From contig CAIIXF020000010.1 of NCBI GenBank assembly GCA_903813345.2, positions 2,283,169 to 2,347,168 on the forward strand: a stretch of DNA of 64,000 nucleotides, in the 5' to 3' direction. The notes under the pieces are model-generated. The model had not been told where the DNA came from. It searched no databases and saw only the letters and a list, made by a program, of their open reading frames with translations. This DNA is from Owenia fusiformis (Eukaryota > Annelida > Polychaeta > Sabellida > Oweniidae). Positions 1 to 10,900 of this stretch are shown piece by piece (position 1 is the first letter of the stretch; each line of letters opens with the position of its first letter). Position numbers and translations under genes: made by a program.

Positions 1-2179
1 TTTCGAGGTCCGGTCGCCTTGTCACATAACCCTTGGGGAGCCCCAATATGTCACCTACTCCTTTCTGAATAGATAGCCTCCTCGGGATTCAGATAAGATA
101 AACACCGCCCGTGTTATTGATAACAAAGTACACGAACTTACATAATCTAGCGCTATAAGAGGAAGGGGTATGGGTCAAGATTTTCAAGGAAAAAGAACAC
201 TTCAAATATTTGGTAAGTACACAACAAAATCTTTATAGCATTGTGTATATTTATTACCTGTATTTTATATTATAATATTATAATTCACGCTGAAGGATCG
301 TAGTGGACACTTATCATAGTCCGGTAAATTTCCATCAGAACAGGTTCATGGTGTACCGTTTCGCACTTTGTTGAGATGCAACTGTTATTTTATCCTGTAT
401 GTCTAGTTTCTAATCCAATTAGCTCGTACCTGGAAAACGAATTAGATGGTTAGTTGGAGTAAAAAGGTGTCGTGGTGCATTTCGGAAAACATGCTACAAT
501 GCAAAACCACTTAAAAAATAGTTTACTTATGAATAAGGATATCTTGTGTTTAGCAAAGTAGACACCTGTCCTACTAGACAAGGTTGTGTAAAGGCATTGA
601 TGAATAAATTAATGAGCTATCTAACATATAATCGTTTGGAAAATATGACAAAGCTCCACTGGGTTTGAAATGCAAATTTGTCTTCAAATACCAGCCTGAA
701 AATATTTTTCACTTAAATTAGGAGACTAAAAAATCAAATTGCGTAAGTGCGCTTACATAGGAAATCACATTGACTCTCAAAAACATCAGAAATTAGAGGA
801 CCAAAAATTTTTAACAACTCAATTAAGATCCAAGAAATGTATTACGGGTCTGGATTAAGCGATTGAAAATGAGTGTGAAGGGTTTTAGGGGTGGACATGC
901 CAGTCTCCAAAAACCACGTACCACCTTAACTTAGTTGTTTATCTTACATTGAATATAATTAAAACTCACCAAAGAAATGTTGTCCTTCTTTGTTAGATTT
1001 CTGTTTAAAATTCACTTGTTCCAGCAGCACGATTTCTGAAGCATATGTTTTAGCACGTGTTTCAGTCCTCATGCTAAAATTACAAGAAGCTAAGCGTATT
1101 TCCTATGGTTTACGCAATGTAGCACTGTAATTCAAAGAGTGTATCCTTCAGAATACAAAGAGGTAACTATTACTCAGTTAAATGTGCTTCCATATGGTTA
1201 ACTTCCATGGCTGATTGTGCTATATCTAGTATATTGAGGCATGTTCCTTGTCACTGTCCGCTATTGTATGATTGTATCGAGAAGTGAAGGATGCGACACG
1301 TTTGAAACCTGATAATATGTAGGAGTTGATGATACTGACCAAAGGTGGTTATAGGTAGAGACACACGTGATACTTATCAACCAATTACACTTTAAATGAA
1401 ATTGACTCGCCACTGATATAGCGGTCGGTACTTATGTGATAGCAGATAACCATATGTTTATTTCACATCGTATAACAATTGAATAGAAATTATTTAAAGT
1501 AGCAACAAAAGTTATGTTTCAAAAGCATGCCAGTGTTCCCTAAACTTTAAATTGAAACGATGTAGGTCATTGAAGGTTTGAGTCTCAATCAACATTAAAG
1601 TTGAAAGTAACCTTTTTAGAGTCACTGCCAAATAACGAGCTTCATAATCAAGTAAGAGTTATAGTAGCATCGTAACAGTCTCATCTCATCTTTGCGATCC
1701 CTTTAATTGTAATTCTAATAAGGATTGTTGTCTTATGTAGAGGCAGGATACAGGATGACACAAAAGCGTTAAAGGGGAGGGGGGACTTGGAATACATGTC
1801 TTTATTTTTTGTAAATCTTGTTCACTGCTGTTCACGAGTATTGTTCATAAATGTTGACATGTATTCATTAGCATTGTTCACAAATGTTTACAGATGTTCA
1901 CTAGTGTGGTTTGCCAATGTTCCCAAATGTTCAATAGCATTGTTTACATATGTTCATTAGCATTGTTCTCAGATGTTCACTAGTGTGGTCACAAATGTTC
2001 ACTAGTGTGTTTTGCCATTGTTCCCAAATGTTCAATAGCATTGTTTACATATGTTCACTAGCATTATTCTCAGATGTTCACTAGTGTGGTCACAAATGTT
2101 CACGAGCTGATGTATAGACTATTTAATAGTGATACTTTGAACATATTATCATTTAACTGATAGCATTAGATGAGGCAAC
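1..2179. other. Non-coding flank upstream of the virus-like ATPase
   Basis: No substantial ORF is seen. A short candidate coding exon lies at 170-212: an ATG after a purine-rich leader, 14 codons, then a consensus GTAAGT donor in phase 1. That phase would fit the AT-hook exons further downstream. A 14-bp stretch at 84-97 is the reverse complement of 4695-4708 and may be one end of the element carrying the ATPase. The stretch 1810-2107 is a degenerate minisatellite, listed separately. The rest shows nothing I can name. Confidence 0.4.
1810..2107. repeat. Degenerate minisatellite upstream of the ATPase ORF
   Basis: The words TGTTCAC, CACAAATGTTCAC and TTCACTAGTGTGG recur in imperfect tandem. 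A higher-order unit of about 100-110 bp is visible: the block running from GTTTGCCAATGTTCCC to the next CTAGTGTGGTCACAAATG appears about twice. The array ends roughly 70 bp before the ATPase start codon, so it lies where that gene's promoter would be. Confidence 0.7.
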
Positions 2180-3856
2180 ATGCCTCGATCTTCATATTCC
2201 TGCGAGTGTGGAAAAACATTTAGTCACGCAACCAGCATGTATCGTCATAAAAGAAATGACCATGCATTTCAAAAACGCATCATGGTGCCTACTAGTATAC
2301 CGTATGGTGATGGATTTCATTCATCAACAAACTCAGCAGCGGATGCCTACAATGGTGAAAGGGAAAAGGTGCTCCACCATCCTTTCACGATGATGGTCGT
2401 AGGTCCAACAGGTTCGGGCAAGTCAACGTTTGTCAAAGAACTCATCGAAAATGCCAGCAAAAGGATAAGCTCTCCGCCACAACGGATCATTTGGTGTTTT
2501 GGTCAGTGGCAGCCCATGTACGTCGAAATAAAGACACACTTTCCAAATATAGAATTCATGATGGGAATTCCAGAGTCATTGAGTGACCAGAGTTTTCTAG
2601 ATGTCAATGTAAGAAATCTACTCATTTTCGATGATCTGATGGCTGATATGACAAGAGATAAACGGATTTCTGAGCTATATACTAAAGGATCTCACCACAG
2701 AAATTTGAGTGTCATCTGTCTCATGCAGAATCTGTTTCATCATGGCCGTGAAAGCAGAACTATGAGTCTAAACTGTCACTACATAGTGTTGTATAAAAAT
2801 CCTAGAGATCGCCAACAGGTGGCCGTATTAGCAAACCAGATGTATCCTGGAAAGTCAAGGAAATTACTGGATGCTTATGAAAAGGCAACCCAAGAACCAT
2901 TCGGACATCTATTGATTGATTTGAAGCAAGAAACTCCCGAACATTTGAGATTGTACGATGTTGTAGCTGATAAGAAGCAATCTTTAGGGGTACCGTCTGT
3001 GCAATATTCTTACAGCAAAGAGGACCAATCACAATTGCTTAACACAATACAAATGCCATGTAGCAATGTAGAGCTGATAAGTAGAGCTGTAAAGCTAGAT
3101 CAAGAACCATTTAAGGATATCAACCAAGAGAAAAACAGTACTACACCCATCGTTGTAGAATCAAACATGAATCCAAGTATGCAATGCACGGTGAATCCAA
3201 ACATGAAAGCCACAATGAATCCATGTATGGGATATACAATGAACAGAAGATCCAATTTACCTGCCCAGACGAATTCTACCCCTCATTGTCCTGATTGTGG
3301 TGTAGTGATGATGTCACCATTTGACGTAAGGGAACACAATAGACATTGTCCCGAGTTGAGGGAGACTGATGAAAATGATAGCACAAGAGGTGATTTCCAT
3401 ACTGAAGACTTGAGCGAGAATGCAACTTTCAATCGTATTAAGAAAAAAGTCATCAATGAACTCCAAGATGATTTGAATGAACTGGTGGAGAAGTATAGAG
3501 ACAGAGGAATGTCAACTAAAATGGCTGTAGAGAAAGCTAGACGGAAATCTGTGTTTAGTGTCAGACAGCGATTCTTGAATCACTATGGAGAACTTATAAC
3601 AAATATACTGGGACTACGTTACAGTGAAATTCATCATGATATCATGAAAGAAGTAGAGGTACTATTGGAAAAAGGCATGTCTCCATCCAGAGCAGTCAAA
3701 AAAACACTAAACAAATATTCATATTTGGCGGGAGAATTGTTTACGGATGATGCATCAACAAGTGAAGAGTCCAGCGATGAACAACAATCAGATGATGAAA
3801 AACACACTGCTAGTGAAAATGATTCTGATCATGAGGATGATGAAGACAGTCTATGA
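2180..3856 (+). CDS. Virus-like packaging-type ATPase with N-terminal C2H2 finger (endogenous Polinton/adinto-like)
   Basis: The 558-aa single-exon ORF begins with a C2H2-like finger (C8, C10, H23, H28). Walker A GPTGSGKST follows at residues 75-83 and a Walker B of LLIFDD at 147-152. Later motifs (KGSHHRNLSVI, MQNLFHHG, YKNPRDR) resemble, from memory, FtsK/HerA-A32-type DNA-packaging ATPases of Polinton/Maverick and adinto-like viruses integrated in animal genomes. After the ATPase core come NPxM-type repeats, a second C-x2-C...H-x3-H motif near residue 373, a basic helical region with two similar segments, and a very acidic C-terminus. An AATAAA signal lies about 45 bp past the stop. No stop or frameshift interrupts it. 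No capsid, polymerase or integrase gene is visible nearby, so it may be a remnant, a domesticated gene or an unusual small element. The ATPase assignment is firm; the viral origin is inferred. Confidence 0.8.
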   Translation: MPRSSYSCECGKTFSHATSMYRHKRNDHAFQKRIMVPTSIPYGDGFHSSTNSAADAYNGEREKVLHHPFTMMVVGPTGSGKSTFVKELIENASKRISSPPQRIIWCFGQWQPMYVEIKTHFPNIEFMMGIPESLSDQSFLDVNVRNLLIFDDLMADMTRDKRISELYTKGSHHRNLSVICLMQNLFHHGRESRTMSLNCHYIVLYKNPRDRQQVAVLANQMYPGKSRKLLDAYEKATQEPFGHLLIDLKQETPEHLRLYDVVADKKQSLGVPSVQYSYSKEDQSQLLNTIQMPCSNVELISRAVKLDQEPFKDINQEKNSTTPIVVESNMNPSMQCTVNPNMKATMNPCMGYTMNRRSNLPAQTNSTPHCPDCGVVMMSPFDVREHNRHCPELRETDENDSTRGDFHTEDLSENATFNRIKKKVINELQDDLNELVEKYRDRGMSTKMAVEKARRKSVFSVRQRFLNHYGELITNILGLRYSEIHHDIMKEVEVLLEKGMSPSRAVKKTLNKYSYLAGELFTDDASTSEESSDEQQSDDEKHTASENDSDHEDDEDSL

Positions 3857-3901
3857 TATTCCAGCTGAATTGTAAAGAAACATGATGTACATGTACTTGT
3901 A

Positions 3902-3907
3902 AATAAA
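3902..3907 (+). terminator. Poly(A) signal AATAAA of the ATPase gene
   Basis: AATAAA lies 46 bp downstream of the ATPase stop codon, within a run of overlapping AAATAAATAAATA. It fits a compact transcription unit ending before the convergent gene. Confidence 0.5.
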
Positions 3908-4080
3908 TAAATATACAGTAACATAGATGCATTTGTTCAAATTAATCTACTCTCTCAGAAATAAAGAGTGTAACATTTATGCCACAATGCTATGTTTCCA
4001 ATTCTATGCTACGATATTACTCACTATACTATATTGCTATCCTTAATGATATAACAAACCCAGAAAATATCTTTAATTGT

Positions 4081-4086
4081 TTTATT
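4081..4086 (-). terminator. Poly(A) signal AATAAA of the small convergent gene
   Basis: TTTATT on the + strand reads AATAAA on the minus strand, 47 bp past the stop of the 121-aa ORF. The two convergent genes therefore each carry their own signal, separated by about 175 bp. Confidence 0.5.
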
Positions 4087-4132
4087 GTCATGTTCAAATT
4101 ACATAGAAAATGTCAATTGTATCAGTACATAA

Positions 4133-4498
4133 TCATTTCCTGCCCCTCGCCGGATACGCTGGTATACCTGGTGGTTTATACAAGTTCATTCTGGGTTTTC
4201 CGATGCTTTTCTTCTTGAACACAGCTTGTTGTGCAGTTTTCGTTCTCGATTGCCTAAGTTTGGACACCTTGTTCTGATTAGGATCCTTTTCTGCCGCCTT
4301 CTTTTGATGCTCGATTTGGGCTTTACCTCTTTCAACGATGGCTTGCACTGGGGATATCACCTGGATGGATTCTCTAATGGCGCTGATGGGTGTACGCTTT
4401 TTTCCAAACCCTACTTGCGTCAACAGTCTATTCTCTCTGACTTCTTTGATTAACATGTGCCAATTTTCTGCATTGTCTACATAGGGTACAAGCTTCAT
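4133..4498 (-). CDS. Small basic protein convergent with the virus-like ATPase
   Basis: The 121-aa ORF starts MKLVPYVDNAENW. Its C-terminal half is rich in Lys, Arg, Gln and Pro and ends PARGRK. I recognise no enzyme domain. It sits tail-to-tail with the packaging-type ATPase, has a TATA-like box about 63 bp upstream of its ATG and a poly(A) signal 47 bp past its stop, so it looks like a real compact gene. The length and basic tail would suit a nucleic-acid-binding core or structural protein of the same virus-like element; that is inference from context and composition. It could also be an unrelated orphan. Confidence 0.6.
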   Translation of the reverse strand: MKLVPYVDNAENWHMLIKEVRENRLLTQVGFGKKRTPISAIRESIQVISPVQAIVERGKAQIEHQKKAAEKDPNQNKVSKLRQSRTKTAQQAVFKKKSIGKPRMNLYKPPGIPAYPARGRK

Positions 4499-4560
4499 GG
4501 TTTTGTAATGCTATTAGTATCACGAACGAGTAGGAAATGCCAGGAAAAACTACGAGAAAC

Positions 4561-4568
4561 CTTATATA
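4561..4568 (-). promoter_or_regulatory. TATA-like box of the small basic protein gene
   Basis: Minus-strand TATATAAG lies about 63 bp upstream of the ATG at 4498. This would place transcription start near 4535 and leave a short 5' leader. Confidence 0.4.
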
Positions 4569-4594
4569 TGAACTTTTAATTCGAGTATGTCGAG

Positions 4595-4986
4595 ATACAT
4601 AGATTTAGCCTCTTAGCCTTAACTTAATCCAAGGTCGTAATTTAATTTGAATCCACTGCTAGATTAAAACATTACTCATCGGTATAAAAAGTTACTTATC
4701 TGAATCCCCGGGTCTCATCTTATCTGATTCCACTGCTAAATAAAAAAAAGTTATCTTATCTGATTCCACGTTATCTTAGCTAAAAATGTTACTTGTTATC
4801 TTATCTGATTCCATGTTATACAATCGATCTACCGATCTACCGATCTACCAAGGATGCTCGACAACGGATAATACTACTGCACGCTCTATAGAGAATAAGA
4901 ATCCTGAAGAAATCACTTAACTATTACATGTTGCCTCTTTAACTGTTATTTGAATAGTCTCAAATGAATACTTCACTTCACAAAAG
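4595..4986. repeat. Iterated CTTATCTGATTCCA motif and CGATCTAC triplet
   Basis: Between about 4695 and 4815 the word CTTATCTGA(A/T)TCC occurs four times. CTTATCTGAATCCC at 4695-4708 is an exact inverted match to 84-97. CGATCTAC is repeated three times near 4822-4848. Together they may form the right-hand terminal region of the ATPase-carrying element. Nothing coding is seen up to the first AT-hook-like exon. Confidence 0.4.
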
Positions 4987-7900
4987 TGGCCTAGGGAGAC
5001 TAAGAAAGGATGAGGCATATTCAACATCCCCAATCAAAAATGACCAAGGTATCAATTTTTGAAAGAAAAAAGTGAATAAATTAGTCTAACACAATATAAA
5101 AAAAGATAGCGCATGTAACGCATATACCAAATTCCATGTTCAAACTCCACTCCATTTTTCTAGAAGCAAATATTGATGATATTGTTTCTTTGAATGTAAT
5201 CAGTTTTAAGTGAAGTAGTGGTGACTACTGATATTGCTAAGGTTTCCTTGAATATACAGTAAAACCTGTGTTAGTGAACACTTCTCTCTAGTGGACACCT
5301 GTTGGCACATACTCTACTGACTTCAGTATAAATTACCCTCTGTAGTGAACACCTACCAACACTTCACATTTTTTCTTGGCAAAAAAAACTGTTCAATAGA
5401 CACAGGTTTTACTGCTGTGTCTTGCTGCATAACTAACATTATTTATACTCTGTAATTGTAGTTAGCAGAGGGCGTGGTAGACCAAGAAAAGAGCAATCAT
5501 CGCCTGATGATAAACCTCAGAGTAAGCATATTAAAAGTTATCTCTTATACTTTTATAAGGTGTTCAGGAAGCAAGTGCTCTAGTGTTAAAGGATATTAGC
5601 AAATGAGACTGAAATTCTTACATGTAGATGATGTTCAACTTCTAGCTTCTTAGTGTTGTGAAAAACTGTAAAATTTATTAAATGGAACACCTTTTATGAT
5701 CTGATTCACGTCTCAAAGAATCTCAGGCCAACTCACCTCAATCGTTTTATGTGACTTCTTCATTTGTTGTCTACATCTTCACTTATATTTGAAACATCTA
5801 TTGGAGAATCCAATCTACTAGAATTTTCAATTTATTGTATTAAGTTATTCAGGAATATTCACATGTGAATTGGCTTGTTCAAGTCAAAATCCACGAGTCC
5901 ATCCAAATTTTCAGATAGTCTTTGTCTAAATTATTGCTTGTAATTTTAAGTTAAACGAGGTCCAGGGAGACCTAAGAAGGATGAACAGAGTGTTGAATCC
6001 CCAAGAATTAAAGACATAGACCAAGGTATCTATTTACGCACACTTTAGTGGAATCATGTTCCTTTCTACTGCAACAAAAACAAAAAAATATATGTATACA
6101 GTGTAGAATACAACAGTTTGAAACAAATCTTTGAAATATTTTTTTCATGACTTGAAAAACTATTTGAGACATTAAAATTTAAAAATTAAATTGAAAAGTT
6201 TCACATACCAAATTTTCTAAACATTGGGTTAAACTATTTTAAAAGAAAGTGGTTTATACTTTATATGGGGCCTTTAAGTGGAATGTCATTCTGAGTTGAA
6301 TGTTATTACATAACAAGCCCATAACTCTAATGAGCCTCATCACTGATTCATTTATGATTGCAGATTTTTTTAGCAACCTTGATGAAAGTACGAGCCAAGA
6401 TGGTTTTCGCCGATCATCACGATCTAGGAAGCCTAGCGCTAAGGTATTGGACTCCGTCCCTAACTGCAAATTCTGCGCTGAAAGGTTTACCTCTGGGAAG
6501 GAAGCCCTGGGGCATCTGTACATGTCACATAAAGATGAGCCTCCTGCCGATTTGAGAAGGGGCATTGATGAGATTTGCTGTATGTATAATGTTTGATTTA
6601 TCATTAGAACTTGATCATAATGTAATTGGCTGACTATGAATGATATTAATGTGAATCATGTATTATGACGCCACAAACAAATGCAATTAGAATAAATTTC
6701 ACTTATTTTTTAGTTTGTTAACACTTCACCGAGGGTCTAGTATGTGAATTTTACATGTTGCAAATAATTTCACATTTGGTAATCTCATAAAATATCATGA
6801 ATTTTTTAATTGTAGGCAAGGCATGTGTTACAGAAGCTTACAAGCTAACAATAATACACATGTTCTAAACTAATTTTTGTTCTTCATGTTAGTTCACTTA
6901 ATGTTCCAGTGAGAACAGGCTTAACTCCAAATGCACTTCAAGAGGAGGAGGAAGCACCAGGCACTGATAACCCAGGTTCCAATCAAACAGAGCAGACCAC
7001 TGATGAAGAAATTAAAACCATACCTCTAACGCTTCCGACAAAGCTCCAGTACTTAGCTAGTGTGACATTTATTCCTGAACACACAAAACAGTGCCCTTTG
7101 TGCTGCCTGTGGTACCCAAACCCACGTGAAATTCTCTCCCATCTTGAGGTGAAACATGCGAATGATGTCAATAAAGAGGAGGCAGTTGGCAAAATTAAGG
7201 AGACTTATGGCTACCCATGTGATATGTGTATGGCCTGGTTGCATTCTAAAGAAGACCTGGAAAAACATGTTGACGTCATACATACAGTCACAAGAGAGGA
7301 GCTTAGTCGACAAGGACATCTATTGGTCTTGGACAGCCTGGGAACTGATGAAATACCAGGTAAGTAGTATAAGATTTTTGTTTACCATAATGTCATTTTA
7401 ATCACTTCCTGTCTGACCCAGTTTCATTAAAAAGGAAGTACTTTTTTATTATGCACCTCATTAAAATACTCAAATCTGATTGGTTAAGAGCTGCATGGTC
7501 TATTGCCATACATGACAGCAAGATCTCGTTCTATCCAGTATTGAAGCAACGAGATCTCCAACCATCCCGTATGCCAGAATACCTATCCTCGAAAAAATAC
7601 TAGGCTCGGCTTCTGCACCCTGGACGAAGTGATAAGGTCAAAACAAGTGGCTCTGATTTAGGAAAAAACGATCTTCCTAAAAATAAACATGGCAGAGCAG
7701 GGGTGAGTTTATTTCTTTAAATTATACCCTTTCTTGGCCACCTGACATGTTCAAACTCGGTACATTGATCCAAGACATATCCACCTCTCTATATATAATA
7801 TTGTAACGATTAATACTAAGAAACGAAATGAATACGAATTGAAATAATATATTTTTGTAAATAACCGCAATATTTTTTTTTTGATTATTTTCGAAAAAAT

Positions 7901-10900
7901 GGTAGATACTCTGTTTCAAATGCATTGATATTTGGCGATATGATAGTTTATGAACCAGGGAATGTCATATCACCATTATTTTTCTAATACAAGAAGTAAT
8001 TTACGTCCCTGAGACGAGATTAGATTTATTTTCTGGAAAAAACGCGGCTCTGATTCCCACAGAATATATGGAAAATACGTGGAATGGATGTCTAATTAAT
8101 AGGCTACATGTTAAAAGGATTTTAAAGATGAGTTTTAAAATGTGAAATACTTATATTATGTTTGTTTGGGGCACTGTATATGAAATATATACTAGATAGC
8201 TCTACATGTTTGACATGTCATAGATAGCAAATTATTTTGTTACCTCTGTTTTTATTAATTTAAAGTGGAACTTTAACATATACATTATATTATTCCTTTG
8301 CATTCATTCGACTAAACTGCTTAAAAGAGGGCTTCATCAAAATTAATGAGATTGAATCAAAAATCTAAACAATCACTGTGACTGCTTCTCAGGCTAAACA
8401 AAAGATACAGTAAGGCAAATGATTTGTTCTATAGTAAATGTCCAAGACGATTTACTAAAATACTTTGCGTTGACAACGGGCATCGTACGTCTAACAAGCT
8501 GCATGTATCTTAGACTCTTATTTCATCCAAAGGCCCGGGTCCAAAGGCCACTTCCACATGACTTGATGTAATATAAACACTGGTGATCCACTCGATTACG
8601 CTGGTTACCAAAACGAACCGTTTTGGTAACAAAATGTCGGAACGTCGAAGGCACTATTTTTTTTTCTATCTTTTTTCCTTATTTCACGCGTTGTAGGCAG
8701 AATCCCCATGACGTTCCTTCTCACAACGTGCAGCAGTATCATATGTTTTAGAAAATGTACATGTTTGCGAAAAAATAGCTCAGAGGACAACAAAATCGTC
8801 GATTTACTTCCTCACTTAAGTTACATAAACGGTTTTTCGAAAATCAGTTAAGATCTGCACTTTTAACCCAAACCGTTTATGTAACTTAAGTGAGGAAGTA
8901 AATTTCTGTTGTCTTCTGAACTATTTGGTCGCAAATATGTACAATTACTTAAACAAATGATACTGATACACGTTTGTGTTAAAAAATGTCATGGGAATTC
9001 TGCCTACAACGTGTAAAATAAGGAAACGAGAAAATCGTACCTTCCGGATGTTCCGACATTTTGTTACCAAAACGGTTCGTTTTGGTAACCAGCGTAATCG
9101 AGTGGATCACCAGTGATAAAGAGATTTTCGACGCTTCATAACGGCGATTGTCATAGGACATGACTGGAAAACGTTAAATTGATGAAACTAAATCAGGTAT
9201 AGAAAGCCGCGTTTTATCACAAATCACCATCGCAAATCAATAACCGCTTATTTTCCTCAAATGTTCGTCGTCGGGAGTAAAACAATAGGCATCACATCAA
9301 ATTAAAATAACTGTCGATGCTGTAAATGCACATATGAAAAGAAACATACAATCTCGGTGTGCATGAACGTTTATATGCATCATTGATCATCAATGAAAGA
9401 TATTTTGACAATATAAAATCGTAATTTTTAGCGGGAGATATAATTCTCAACTTTAATTTACACTCCAGCCACTAATGCGCGTTCCATTCAATTTAAAACA
9501 CACGAACTGAGTAGTTGAACATAATACAAAATTGTATATGATTCTCCTCTTTGTCCACAAGAATTTAACCTTACAAAAATTGGGGTACAAAAATTATTAA
9601 TTTTTAGGAAGATCGTTTTTTCCTAAATCAGAGCCACTTGTTTTGACCTTATCACTTCGTCCAGGGTGTTCTGTTTTAGTAGACCCATTCTTTAAAATAA
9701 AGTATTTCTTGATAATTTAACACCACCTTTTATTTATCTACAGTAAATTAATGGTAGGAATATGATATTAACCAAGGGAGGTGCTTCGCCTCGCCTAGTA
9801 TTTTTTTCCTCGGATAGGTATTCTGGCATACCCACCTCATGGTCATCCAGTATTTGATTAATATTATTGTTATTTTATGGGTAATGTCCATGAACTATTC
9901 CTTGAAGGTTTCTTGTGATATATATTTGTCCATTCGAAAATTGATAACCTACTGTGTTGCAGGGAGTCTGCAAGTGTCTGAGTACCAGTGTAAGATGTGT
10001 CTAAACCGCCTTGATGATTGGCTCAGTCTTTCACAGCATATTATAGCTGAACATGGACCTGAAATGTCACAAGCCCCTGCTCCCCCAGACACTCAAGAGA
10101 CTAGCCAAGACACACCAATAAACAATCAAGACACACCAAATAGTAACCAAGAAGTGCATGGTACAATTCAGGAATTATCTGGCACTAATCAAGAAGTACT
10201 TGGTACTAATCAAGAAGTACTTGGTACTAATCAAGAAGTACTTGGCACTAATCAAGAAGTTGTTGGCACTAATCAAGAAGTAATTGGCACTAATCAAAAA
10301 GTATCTAGTTCTGTTTCTGTTGTAGTAGTACAAGAAGCTACTGAAGACATAAGTGCCAATAAAGACACACCCATTAATAATGATGACACTCCATGTACAA
10401 CAGATGACACACCAGTCACTAACAAAGACACACCAGATCATTCTCAGAGGATCATCTTAAGTACAGATGCACTTAATCTCATTAAGCAGGAAGTAGAGAA
10501 ATGTATGCAGCAACCATTATGGGACTTAGATCCAATGTCCCAGTACTCCCATTGTTTATTCTGTAATGTTTGCTATGAGAAGAGAACTGATCTCTACACG
10601 CACATGCAAGTGAATCACAAGAAACACCCAATGTACAAGAGCCTCATAGAAGAGGCGATGAACACGGATGACATGAAGTTGTTGGATAGACTTGGGTACA
10701 GTCGACGTCCACGTAATTGGGCTCCCGGAGATTCCCTTAACCTATCCTGTAAGCTCTGTCGTAAGACTGGCATTAAGAGTTATGTGGTCCTACGTACACA
10801 TGTGAAGCGTAGACATAAGAAGAGTGCAAAGAAGAAAGAATACTTGATGGAGATCAGAGAGTTTAGTAAGGTCCAATGTATAGATTGTGGCAAGTTCTAC

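Noticed and set aside
8605-9161. Two minus-strand ORFs of about 60 aa inside the palindromic element
   Set aside because: They are mirror readings of the two arms of one palindrome and have no recognisable product.
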